Below are positions 1-7,369 of a DNA stretch of 14,038 nucleotides, piece by piece; position 1 is the first letter of the stretch; each line of letters opens with the position of its first letter. This stretch comes from UBA6624 sp964507645. GTDB lineage: Bacteria > UBP7 > UBA6624. A program made the translations under genes and the position numbers. The notes under the pieces were generated by a model. It saw nothing but the letters and a program-made list of their open reading frames with translations, was not told the origin of the DNA and made no database searches. The DNA lies in NCBI GenBank assembly GCA_964507645.1, contig CAZDPU010000025.1, positions 1 through 14,038 of the forward strand, in the 5' to 3' direction.

Positions 1-1814
1 GCTATTTTTCTCAATATTCTTCTCATTATTTTTCCTGAACGTGTTTTTGGAAGCCCAGCTGTGAATTGGATTTTATCTGGCGATGCATGCGGCCCAATGA
101 TCTCCCTGACCTTCAGGCGTATCTCGGTCTCGGTGTTTTCATTTACCTCTCTCCCTGTCATCAATGTCACAAAAGCATGAACGCCTTGTCCTTTTATGTC
201 GTGGGGAAAACCAACTATGGCTGCTTCAGCAACATCATCATGCTTCCCTATGGCTCCCTCAATTTCAGCTGTCCCCAGCCTGTGTCCAGAAACATTCAGC
301 ACATCATCAACTCTTCCTGTAATCCAATAGTAGCCATCTTGATCTCTTTTTGCACCATCTCCAGTGAAATAGTATCCATTGAATTGGGAAAAATAAGTGT
401 CAAAAAATCTTTGATGGTCCCCGTAGATGGTTCTCATTTGTCCCGGCCATGATCGCTTAATTGCAAGCAGCCCCTCAGCAGGGTTTCCTTCCACCTCTTT
501 GCCATTTTCGTCAAGTATCACAGGTTCAATTCCATAAAGGGGGTTTGTTGCAGACCCTGGTTTTAATCTTGTAATGTTTGGAAGAGGGGTTATCAGTATC
601 CCTCCAGTTTCAGTTTGCCACCACGTATCAATTACAGGACATCTTTTCTTTCCTACAACCTCGTAATACCAGGTCCATTCAGGTTCCTTGATTGTTTCTC
701 CAACTGTACCAAGAACCTTCAGAGAATCTCGATTCCATTTGGTTACGAAGCCATTTCCTTCTTTCATTAATGCCCTCAATGCTGTTGGAGCTGTATAGAA
801 GATATTGACCTTATGCTTTTCTACAACTTGCCAGAATCTCCCAAAATCAGGAAAGTTTGGCACACCTTCAAACATAATTGTTGTTGCACGGTTTGATAAT
901 GGCCCATAAACAATGTAAGAATGTCCAGTAATCCAGCCAATATCAGCAGTACACCAATAGATATCCCCAGGCTGATAATCAAAGACTATTTGGTGAGTGT
1001 ATGAAGCATAAACCATATATCCACCAGTTGTATGCAAAACACCTTTCGGCTTTCCTGTCGATCCTGATGTGTACAAAATGAACAAAGGGTCTTCGGAATC
1101 CATTTTCTCAGGGGGACACTCACTTGACATCTTGTCCATCTTTTCATGCCACCAGTGGTCTTTTTCGGGATTTATTTTTACATCAGCCGCTGTCCTTTTG
1201 ACAACTAGGACATTTTCAACTGAAGGACATTCCTTCAATGCTGAATCTCCATTTGATTTCATTGGGATGTCTGTTTTCAAACCCCTCACTCCCGTGTCTT
1301 GGGTTATTAGAAGTTTGCATTTTGAATCATTGATTCTGTCTCGTAATGAATCTGAAGAAAATGCACCAAAGACTATTGAATGAACTGCACCAATCCTTGC
1401 ACAAGCAAGCATTGCTATCGTTAATTCAGGAATCATCTGCATGTAAATGCAAACCCTGTCTCCTTTTTTTATATTTATTGATTTAAGGAAGTTTGCACAC
1501 TTTGAAACCTCACCAAGAAGCTCCTTGTAGGAATAGGATTTATCTTCATTCGGGTCATTCCCTTCCCATATTAAAGCAGTGTCATCTCCATTTCCGTTTT
1601 CGACATGACGATCAAGACAGTTATAAGAAGCATTTAGCTTTCCACCTTCAAACCATTTGATTTTTCCTTTTGTGTAATCAACATCTGAAATATTTTCCCA
1701 CTGCCTGTACCAGGTTATTCTTTTTGCAATATTTGACCAAAATTGATCTGGATCTTGAATTGAATTTTTGTAAAGCTCCCTATATTCAATTGTCATATTT
1801 TTATTCTGGGCCAT
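1..1814 (-). CDS. acs: Acetyl-CoA synthetase (AMP-forming), C-terminus cut by the window edge
   Basis: Activates acetate to acetyl-AMP and then acetyl-CoA in the cytoplasm, feeding acetate into central metabolism. About 604 codons are present; the family is usually near 650, so roughly the last 40-50 are missing at base 1. Visible motifs, in order: the YTSGSTGKPKG nucleotide loop (codons near base 1055), DTWWQTETGG with the tryptophan that shapes the small acetate pocket (near base 625), YFTGDGAKRDQDGYYWITGR, and PKTRSGKIMRR, whose lysine (codon 32-30, about residue 595) is the catalytic and acetylation-regulated lysine of this family. Two in-frame ATGs exist: base 1814, which overlaps the end of the upstream peptidase gene by 14 bases, and base 1796, four bases after its stop codon. 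Neither has a clear Shine-Dalgarno, so translation is probably coupled to the peptidase gene. I chose 1814 because the longer N-terminus is closer to family length; 1796 is the alternative. Identification is very secure. Confidence 0.95.
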   Translation of the reverse strand, partial: MAQNKNMTIEYRELYKNSIQDPDQFWSNIAKRITWYRQWENISDVDYTKGKIKWFEGGKLNASYNCLDRHVENGNGDDTALIWEGNDPNEDKSYSYKELLGEVSKCANFLKSINIKKGDRVCIYMQMIPELTIAMLACARIGAVHSIVFGAFSSDSLRDRINDSKCKLLITQDTGVRGLKTDIPMKSNGDSALKECPSVENVLVVKRTAADVKINPEKDHWWHEKMDKMSSECPPEKMDSEDPLFILYTSGSTGKPKGVLHTTGGYMVYASYTHQIVFDYQPGDIYWCTADIGWITGHSYIVYGPLSNRATTIMFEGVPNFPDFGRFWQVVEKHKVNIFYTAPTALRALMKEGNGFVTKWNRDSLKVLGTVGETIKEPEWTWYYEVVGKKRCPVIDTWWQTETGGILITPLPNITRLKPGSATNPLYGIEPVILDENGKEVEGNPAEGLLAIKRSWPGQMRTIYGDHQRFFDTYFSQFNGYYFTGDGAKRDQDGYYWITGRVDDVLNVSGHRLGTAEIEGAIGKHDDVAEAAIVGFPHDIKGQGVHAFVTLMTGREVNENTETEIRLKVREIIGPHASPDKIQFTAGLPKTRSGKIMRRILRKI

Positions 1815-3405
1815 GAGCAAAATCTTTTGCCCAATACTTTGCCGAAAGTTGTTCTCCAGTTACCTCTTCAACCAAATTGTCCCATCTCAACCTCGATCCA
1901 AAAGAGAACATGTTTGCAAGATATTTTCCTGCTTCTTTGTTGTTTAGCAAACCCTTTCCAGTCTTCTTAACTATATTGTGTTCAAGCTGGCTTGCTGTCA
2001 TTTCACCAAGCATGTAGTTGTGATAATAAACAGGAGCTGTGGCTATGTGGTTTTTTGCAGCCCAGTCTGGTTTATTTCTTCCTTTAGGTTTTTTCATGCA
2101 TTGGTATTCTTCCTTAAGGTCCCACCAAAGGCTATTTAAATCTTGTTTTGGATTTGAATAAAGTTCTTGTTCAAATCTACACATGACTTGTTCCCACCTG
2201 CTAAATGCAAGCATTTTGAATCTTTGTGAATCTATTAGTTTTGGAGCTGCAGCATTTACTTCTTCTTGATTGGCTCCAAGAAAACCTATCAACCAATCGG
2301 GGCTTAAAGCCTGTCTGCCAAAAATCATTGCGATTGCTTCGGTGCTGTTGATGTGTGCTGGACCTTGGAGGAACCAAGGTAGGTTGTCTGTAGATAAAAG
2401 ATCATAAATGGCATGTCCAAACTCATGAAGGACAGTGTCTCCCCATGTTAAGTTGTTTCTAAGGTTACAAAGAACCCTGACATCTCCATTGGGGTCATCG
2501 ACTCCAAGACAAAATGCATGTTGGGACTTCCCTTCCCTTTCATACAGGTCAGATTGTTTAATTGAGCTTCTTATGTCAAGGCCACAGCTGTCAAAGGTTT
2601 CGATTGCAAGCTTTTCCAAACAGTCTTTTTCTTTGCCATCAAACCACTTGTCCCCAATGCTTGTGTCAAAGGGAACGCTTTGGAAGAATGGGTTTTCGTA
2701 ATTCCATGGCATCACTTCATTTTCCTGAATCCCAAACCTCAAAGCTCTTTCTTTGTCGTATTTGCGTTTATGCTCTGTGAAAGGGGCCCTTGTAAGGGTG
2801 TCAAGTTCGTCTAGGAGGTTGAATAAAAAAGATTCATCAATCTCTTGAGTGATAAGTCTCATTGAGTAATAATTCTTAAAACCCATTCTCTTTGCACAGC
2901 TGTTTCTTATTTCCACGAGGTTTAAAAGTTTATCTTCGACCTTTTCACCAATTGTCTTTGTTGCTTCCCATGCTTTTTTGCTTAATGAATTATCAGAACT
3001 CTGCTTGAGGATATCGGATAAATCGTTGGATGATTTTTTCTCACCATCAACAATTCCCCTATGTTTTACATAATCAGAAGAGATTTCAAGTCCAAGCTTT
3101 ACGCTTTCTGATATTTCTTTGTCAGTTTTTTGGCTTCCTATTGCTGAAAGGTAAAGTGTTTCAATAATTCTCTTGGTATCGCTATCTTTGATATTCTCAA
3201 TTTGAGAATGCCAACCCTTGATTTTTTCAAATCGTTCCTTATCAGCAATTCTTTTTTCCATTGTTTCAGAAAGAACCTGAGCGATTTCATCATAGTTTTT
3301 TTGACTGGTTGTTTCTTTTCCCCACCATGCCAGTGCCAATGCTTTCCACAATGGCCTGCTGAATTTCTCCTCATCGGTTAAAAAATTCCTTATTTCTTTT
3401 TGCAT
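1801..3405 (-). CDS. M3-like zinc metallopeptidase (oligopeptidase/peptidyl-dipeptidase fold)
   Basis: A 534-residue cytoplasmic peptidase with no signal peptide or membrane segment. The zinc site is plain: HEFGH at residues 327-331 (two His ligands and catalytic Glu328), and a third ligand, probably Glu356 in NSTEAIAM, 25 residues after the second His. That spacing fits the M3 thimet/oligopeptidase F family; the ACE-like M2 family has a very similar fold and about 24 residues, so M2-like assignment is the main alternative. The N-terminal half is helical and charged, as expected for the channel lid of these enzymes. At 534 residues it is somewhat shorter than typical M3 proteins (about 600-700). 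The ATG at 3405 has a strong GGAGGGA ribosome site five bases upstream. It is the first gene of a minus-strand pair with acs, which begins inside its last codons. The likely role is degrading short intracellular peptides; the substrate cannot be read from the sequence. Confidence 0.88.
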   Translation of the reverse strand: MQKEIRNFLTDEEKFSRPLWKALALAWWGKETTSQKNYDEIAQVLSETMEKRIADKERFEKIKGWHSQIENIKDSDTKRIIETLYLSAIGSQKTDKEISESVKLGLEISSDYVKHRGIVDGEKKSSNDLSDILKQSSDNSLSKKAWEATKTIGEKVEDKLLNLVEIRNSCAKRMGFKNYYSMRLITQEIDESFLFNLLDELDTLTRAPFTEHKRKYDKERALRFGIQENEVMPWNYENPFFQSVPFDTSIGDKWFDGKEKDCLEKLAIETFDSCGLDIRSSIKQSDLYEREGKSQHAFCLGVDDPNGDVRVLCNLRNNLTWGDTVLHEFGHAIYDLLSTDNLPWFLQGPAHINSTEAIAMIFGRQALSPDWLIGFLGANQEEVNAAAPKLIDSQRFKMLAFSRWEQVMCRFEQELYSNPKQDLNSLWWDLKEEYQCMKKPKGRNKPDWAAKNHIATAPVYYHNYMLGEMTASQLEHNIVKKTGKGLLNNKEAGKYLANMFSFGSRLRWDNLVEEVTGEQLSAKYWAKDFAHGPE

Positions 3406-3410
3406 AAAAA

Positions 3411-3417
3411 TCCCTCC
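3411..3417 (-). promoter_or_regulatory. Strong ribosome binding site of the metallopeptidase gene
   Basis: On the minus strand the bases read GGAGGGA, five bases before the ATG at 3405. It is the best Shine-Dalgarno in the window and fixes this start codon. Confidence 0.8.
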
Positions 3418-3425
3418 AAAGTTTA

Positions 3426-3443
3426 TATCCTAGTCTTAGGATA
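3426..3443. promoter_or_regulatory. 18-base palindrome in the divergent promoter region
   Basis: TATCCTA, a four-base spacer (GTCT), then TAGGATA: a perfect inverted repeat with 7-base arms. It lies in the 44-base gap between the minus-strand peptidase gene and the plus-strand oxidase gene. It overlaps a possible minus-strand -10 (TATAAA, 3427-3422) and a possible plus-strand -10 (GATAAT, 3440-3445). Position and symmetry suggest an operator for a dimeric regulator acting on both directions. The regulator is unknown, and a chance A+T-rich palindrome cannot be excluded. Confidence 0.45.
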
Positions 3444-3445
3444 AT
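3440..3445 (+). promoter_or_regulatory. Possible -10 box of the eight-gene operon (leaderless start)
   Basis: GATAAT matches the -10 consensus at five of six positions and ends four bases before the GTG start at 3450. Transcription would then begin at or next to the start codon, which fits the absence of any Shine-Dalgarno there. No convincing -35 box is visible 17 bases upstream (CAAAGT). This is a weak call based on position and similarity only. Confidence 0.3.
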
Positions 3446-3449
3446 CTAA

Positions 3450-4523
3450 GTGAAGGATATTATTATTATTGGTGGTGGAGTTGCAGGAATGGCTATTGCT
3501 TGGGAGGCTCAAAAGAGGGGTTATGCGGCTTTGTTGCTGGAAAAGGATTCCTGTGGTGGTGGAGCCAGCCAAGCGAGCGCAGGAATTTTGTCTCCTGCTG
3601 GGAAATCTTGTGGTGATCCTGAGCTGAACAAACTTTGTTGGGAGGGGATAAGGATGTTCCCTGGCTGGGTAAAGGATTTAATGGAGATGTCAGATTCTGA
3701 TCCAGACCTTCAAATGGAAGGCGTTTTTTATCCTGAAGAAGAAGGCCTGCCAAAAAGAATAGAAAGCCTTAAGAGTGTACATGTGAAACACTCATGGCTT
3801 TCATCAGAAGATATAGAAAAAAAATTTTCATGGCTAGGTGTTGATAGGGTTGTTTTGATTGAAGATGAAGGAAGAATCAATCCGCGTAAGCTTATGTATT
3901 TATTGAAAGACGCATTGGTTGCAAAAGAAGTTGACATTCGTGAGAATTCTGAAGTTTTGAAAATTTCTAAACATCAAAATGGCTGGAAGGTTTCTTTAAA
4001 GGGTGGTGAAAGTTTCAAGTCTGACAAGATTGCAATGTGCACAGGAGCTTGGGCAAAGGGTGTTGAAGGGTGGGTTCCGCCTGTAAAACCGATGAGGGGC
4101 CAGTTGATAGAACTTCTTGGGAAAGGGGAAGGGTTTCCAACGCACACAGTGCATGGAGAGGCTGCATACATGGTTCCCCAATCAGGAAATTACTGGATTG
4201 GCGGGATTGTCCAGGACAGGGGTTTTGATGATTCCATTGATAAAAAAACCTTATTCCAAAAAGTTGCCACAATGACAAGATGGGTTCCAGGTTTTGCAAA
4301 GGCAAAACTTGGTGAGGCATGGTGTGGTTTTAGACCAGGGTCTCCGGATGACCGTCCAATTATTGGAGAGAAGGAAGGGCTTGAAGGCATTTTTTGGGCG
4401 ACAGGTTTATTTAGAAATGGTGTTTCTCTATCTCCAATTGTTGCAAAAAAATTTATCTCATGGATGAAAGGAGAATTTGATTCAAGCTTGAATTCTCCCT
4501 TTTCCCCAAACAGGTTCTCATGA
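3450..4523 (+). CDS. FAD-dependent amine/amino-acid oxidase, glycine oxidase (ThiO)-like
   Basis: A 357-residue member of the DAO family. The N-terminus is a Rossmann FAD-binding motif, IIIIGGGVAG (residues 4-13), followed by an acidic residue (Glu31) that should hold the ribose of FAD. The C-terminus has the family signature RPGSPDDRPIIG (295-306), where the arginine is the likely substrate-carboxylate binder, and ATGLFRNGVSLSP (317-329). In glycine oxidase these blocks read much the same, and that enzyme makes the imine for thiazole (thiamin) synthesis. No other thi gene is nearby, so ThiO function is not supported by context; another small amino acid or secondary amine is possible. The start is GTG with no Shine-Dalgarno and may be leaderless. 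It is the first gene of an eight-gene unit, and its stop overlaps the ispG start in ATGA. Confidence 0.82.
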   Translation: MKDIIIIGGGVAGMAIAWEAQKRGYAALLLEKDSCGGGASQASAGILSPAGKSCGDPELNKLCWEGIRMFPGWVKDLMEMSDSDPDLQMEGVFYPEEEGLPKRIESLKSVHVKHSWLSSEDIEKKFSWLGVDRVVLIEDEGRINPRKLMYLLKDALVAKEVDIRENSEVLKISKHQNGWKVSLKGGESFKSDKIAMCTGAWAKGVEGWVPPVKPMRGQLIELLGKGEGFPTHTVHGEAAYMVPQSGNYWIGGIVQDRGFDDSIDKKTLFQKVATMTRWVPGFAKAKLGEAWCGFRPGSPDDRPIIGEKEGLEGIFWATGLFRNGVSLSPIVAKKFISWMKGEFDSSLNSPFSPNRFS

Positions 4524-5743
4524 ATTTTTTTCCGCTAAAGACAAAAAGAATAAGCAACACATGCAATGTCGGAGGCATTCCAATCGGCGGCGGGAATCCA
4601 ATAGTTGTCCAATCTATGACAGATACAGATACTGCAGACATTGAGAAAACTGTAAAACAAATCATTTTGCTTGCAAATGCAGGAAGCGAGATTGTTCGAA
4701 TCACTGTAAACAATGACGAAGCAGCAAAAGCTGTCCCAGAGATTGTGAAACGCATAAAAGCAAGTGGCTGCCCTGTCCCCATTGTTGGAGATTTTCATTT
4801 CAACGGGCATGTTTTATTGAAGAAGTATCCCGAAATGGCAAAGTCGCTTTCTAAACTACGAATCAATCCTGGCAATGTTGGGAGGGGGCCAAGACACGAT
4901 AAGAATTTTGTTACTTTCATTGAGATTGCAAAAGATTTCAATAAGCCAATTCGTATAGGGGTTAATGCGGGGAGTTTAGATCCCGAGGTTTTAGCAAAAA
5001 GAATGGATGAGAATGCAAAAAATAATTTTCCGCTTTCTTCAGAAGAGGTTGAAATTGAAGCACTGGTAGACAGCGCTTTAAGCAGCGCTGAAACAGCCAT
5101 TGATTTGGGTTTGCCTGAAAACATGATCATTATTTCCTGCAAGGTTTCAAGGGTGCAGGAAATGGTTACGGTATATAGAAAGATTGCTGAAAATTGCAAT
5201 CTCCCTCTTCATTTGGGCTTGACCGAAGCAGGGATGGGGTTAAAGGGTGTAGCATCCACATCTTCAGCACTTTCAATTCTTCTTAGTGAGGGTATTGGAG
5301 ACACAATTAGATCAAGCTTAACTCCTGAGGTTGGAGGTGATAGGTCAAAGGAGGTTAGGCTTTGTCAGGAAATATTGCAGGCATTGGGTTTGAGGAGTTT
5401 TAGACCTTCAGTGACAAGTTGTCCGGGTTGTGGCAGAACAACTTCAACTTTTTTCAGGGAATTAGCAGAAAATATTCAAAATGAAATTGATTCAAATATG
5501 AAAAATTGGAAAAAGGTTTTTCCAGGCGTTGAAGATTTAAAGATTGCAATTATGGGGTGCATTGTTAATGGTCCTGGAGAATCCAAATCTGCCGATATAG
5601 GAATTTCTTTGCCAGGAACCGGAGAAGATCCAAAGGTGCCTGTTTATATTGACGGAAAACTAGACAGAACACTAAGCGGATCTTCGATATCAGATGAATT
5701 TGTTGATATAGTAGAAAACTATATAAAAGGAAGGTGGGGCTGA
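4520..5743 (+). CDS. ispG: 4-hydroxy-3-methylbut-2-enyl diphosphate synthase (GcpE/IspG)
   Basis: Converts 2-C-methyl-D-erythritol 2,4-cyclodiphosphate to HMBPP, the penultimate step of the MEP isoprenoid pathway, in the cytoplasm with a 4Fe-4S cluster. The 407-residue protein has an N-terminal TIM barrel with GGGNPIVVQSMT (23-34), VGDFHFNGH (89-97) and RINPGNVG (114-121). The C-terminal cluster domain has SCPGCGRT (Cys301, Cys304), MGCIVNGPGE (Cys347) and Glu354, the fourth cluster ligand in this family. All key residues are present. It is somewhat longer than the roughly 370-residue E. coli enzyme, with extra sequence between residues 165 and 185 and around 315-340; the longer form is common in betaproteobacteria-like lineages. 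The ATG overlaps the upstream oxidase stop by four bases, and its own stop shares one base with the next start. The identification is secure. Confidence 0.97.
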   Translation: MNFFPLKTKRISNTCNVGGIPIGGGNPIVVQSMTDTDTADIEKTVKQIILLANAGSEIVRITVNNDEAAKAVPEIVKRIKASGCPVPIVGDFHFNGHVLLKKYPEMAKSLSKLRINPGNVGRGPRHDKNFVTFIEIAKDFNKPIRIGVNAGSLDPEVLAKRMDENAKNNFPLSSEEVEIEALVDSALSSAETAIDLGLPENMIIISCKVSRVQEMVTVYRKIAENCNLPLHLGLTEAGMGLKGVASTSSALSILLSEGIGDTIRSSLTPEVGGDRSKEVRLCQEILQALGLRSFRPSVTSCPGCGRTTSTFFRELAENIQNEIDSNMKNWKKVFPGVEDLKIAIMGCIVNGPGESKSADIGISLPGTGEDPKVPVYIDGKLDRTLSGSSISDEFVDIVENYIKGRWG

Positions 5744-6153
5744 TGACAAAGATTCATGCTACTTACGAAGGAGCATTAAGGTGTAAGGCAGTTCACGAAT
5801 TGTCAAATTCGGAATTAATAACAGATGCTCCGTTGGATAATTGCGGAAAAGGAGAGTCTTTCTCACCAACGGACCTAGTTGCAACAGCATTGATAACTTG
5901 TATTTCAACCATAATGGGAATAGCTGCTGAAAATTCTGGAATTAATGTTTGCAATTTCAAAATAACGGTCGAAAAAAAAATGTCTAAAGATCTTCCAAGA
6001 AGAATCTCTGATCTTATCGTGGATCTTTATATGAAAAAAAAATATTCTGAAAAAGAAAAAAAAATATTTAAAAATGCTGCTGAAACATGTCCTGTGCACA
6101 AGAGTTTAAGCAGTCAAATAAAAACAACCATAACATTTCATTGGGATGGTTGA
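5743..6153 (+). CDS. OsmC/Ohr-family thiol protein (YhfA-like OsmC)
   Basis: A 136-residue protein of the OsmC fold, a dimeric cytoplasmic family in which two cysteines reduce organic or fatty-acid hydroperoxides. Both are present: Cys53 in ATALITCIST and Cys116 in AAETCPVHKSL. The block TDAP-DNCGKGE-FSPTDLVATAL (28-50) is typical. The ATG at 5743 overlaps the ispG stop in TGATG and has AGGAAGG about eight bases upstream; a GTG three codons earlier (5734) is possible but less likely. The gene carries three runs of nine A (5972-5980, 6034-6042, 6056-6064) in a lysine-rich segment. Its position behind ispG and before an exported thioredoxin suggests oxidant defence or thiol repair, but some OsmC proteins have no known substrate, so only the family is firm. 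Confidence 0.88.
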   Translation: MTKIHATYEGALRCKAVHELSNSELITDAPLDNCGKGESFSPTDLVATALITCISTIMGIAAENSGINVCNFKITVEKKMSKDLPRRISDLIVDLYMKKKYSEKEKKIFKNAAETCPVHKSLSSQIKTTITFHWDG

Positions 6154-6166
6154 AGAGGTAACTTAT

Positions 6167-7369
6167 ATGAAAAAAATAATAATTTTAATTTTCTTCCTAT
6201 TTAGTTTTAGCATTTTGGAAGCATCGGATTTTGACCCTTCGGAAAGGTATAAAGTTCCTTTACAGGAATCTTTTTCAAAAGGTTCTAAAGATCCATCTGT
6301 AACTATAGTTGAATTTAGTGCTTTCAACTGTCCTCCATGTCAAAGGCTGGCTGGTATTTTTGATGATGTTTTAAAAGACTACCCTGATGATGTGAGATTA
6401 GTTTTCAAACATGGGGTTCCAAGAGCTTTAGAGCTTGAAAAAGAGGCTGTTTTAGCAACTTGGGCGTCTGGGCAACAGGGCTCTTTTTGGGAAATGCATG
6501 ATTTGTTATTTCAAAACAAAGAAAGAGGGCTTAAAACCTATCTTGGATACGCATTGGATTTGGGGCTAGATACAAAAATTTTCCTTTCCGACTGGGAAAG
6601 CCAGGAGGCAATTTCTTCTATAGAGGACGAATGGAGGGTTAGCAGCTGCCTAGGGAACTATGGAACGCCAAATTTTTTCGTTAATGGAAAAAAATACGCT
6701 GGAGAACTTTGGACACATGAAAGAATTCGGGAAATTATTGATGACGAACTTGACTTGATGAAAAAAATGGGAAATCCAAATTACGAAGAAGTCATGAACA
6801 TGTCGGAGGGAGAAGAATTTCTTTGCGGTCAAAAGATTTTTGAAATAGTCCCCAGCCTTTCAGAAGCAAGATTCTTGATTGATGAGACATTGAGGGGAGA
6901 GCCAATTACGGTTGTTGGAACAAATAAAGATATATCAGGGTTAATAAGTATAGATTTTGACTTCCCACAAAAAAGTTCTGTTGATAAGATTGTTATTGAT
7001 AGCAGCAGTTTTGTAACAGATTCAAGTGGAAGGAATCGAGCTATCAGACAAAGGATACTTTCTTCTTCGGATTATCCTCAAATTTCTTTCAAGTCTTTGC
7101 GTGGGAACGGAATTCCCGAAAAAGCGACTTTTTATCCTGACCAAAAATACGAATTCACAATTAGTGGAGAGATGACAATAAGAGACAGGACCCTTTTTGA
7201 AACCTTTGATGTTGTACTTGAAATTATTGATTTTGAAACTATAAAAGGAACAGCAAAGACAAGCGCTTTATGGTTTGATTATGGAGTCGATATTCCACAG
7301 CCACAGTTTGTTCAAATTATCGATGATGAACTCAGGATAGAGTTTGATTTTTTTGCCAAGGTTAAATAA
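6167..7369 (+). CDS. Exported DsbA-like thioredoxin fused to a YceI domain
   Basis: A 400-residue two-domain protein. Residues 1-19 form a signal peptide (MKK, a hydrophobic run, cleavage probably after LEAS or nearby), so it acts in the periplasm. Residues 32-195 are a thioredoxin/DsbA-like domain: EFSAFNCPPC holds the CxxC pair (Cys55, Cys58), and YGTPNFFVNGK (165-175) holds the cis-proline (Pro168). Residues 226-400 are a YceI-like lipocalin fold: LSEARFLIDE opens it, followed by VDKIVIDSSSFVTD-SSGRNRAIR and PQISFKS; YceI proteins bind isoprenoid or other lipid-like molecules. I chose the ATG at 6167 because it starts the signal peptide and has GAGG nine bases upstream; an ATG at 6146 would add seven residues before it. 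Its last codon overlaps the exporter start (TAATG). Two further cysteines (161, 220) could be resolving residues. Function is inferred, but both domains are clear. Confidence 0.85.
   Translation: MKKIIILIFFLFSFSILEASDFDPSERYKVPLQESFSKGSKDPSVTIVEFSAFNCPPCQRLAGIFDDVLKDYPDDVRLVFKHGVPRALELEKEAVLATWASGQQGSFWEMHDLLFQNKERGLKTYLGYALDLGLDTKIFLSDWESQEAISSIEDEWRVSSCLGNYGTPNFFVNGKKYAGELWTHERIREIIDDELDLMKKMGNPNYEEVMNMSEGEEFLCGQKIFEIVPSLSEARFLIDETLRGEPITVVGTNKDISGLISIDFDFPQKSSVDKIVIDSSSFVTDSSGRNRAIRQRILSSSDYPQISFKSLRGNGIPEKATFYPDQKYEFTISGEMTIRDRTLFETFDVVLEIIDFETIKGTAKTSALWFDYGVDIPQPQFVQIIDDELRIEFDFFAKVK

Noticed and set aside
66..452. Plus-strand open frame of 128 codons
   Set aside because: It lies opposite the acs coding frame, which is supported by strong motifs across the same bases; no homologous motif in the translation.
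1069..1383. Plus-strand open frame of 104 codons
   Set aside because: Antisense to acs, including its nucleotide-loop segment; composition-driven shadow.
5071..5090. Hairpin with 7-base arms (CAGCGCT, six-base loop, AGCGCTG)
   Set aside because: Falls inside the ispG coding frame, with no T run or start codon after it; read as chance.
5734..5742. GTG start for the OsmC gene
   Set aside because: The ATG at 5743 has better spacing from AGGAAGG and overlaps the ispG stop as at other junctions.
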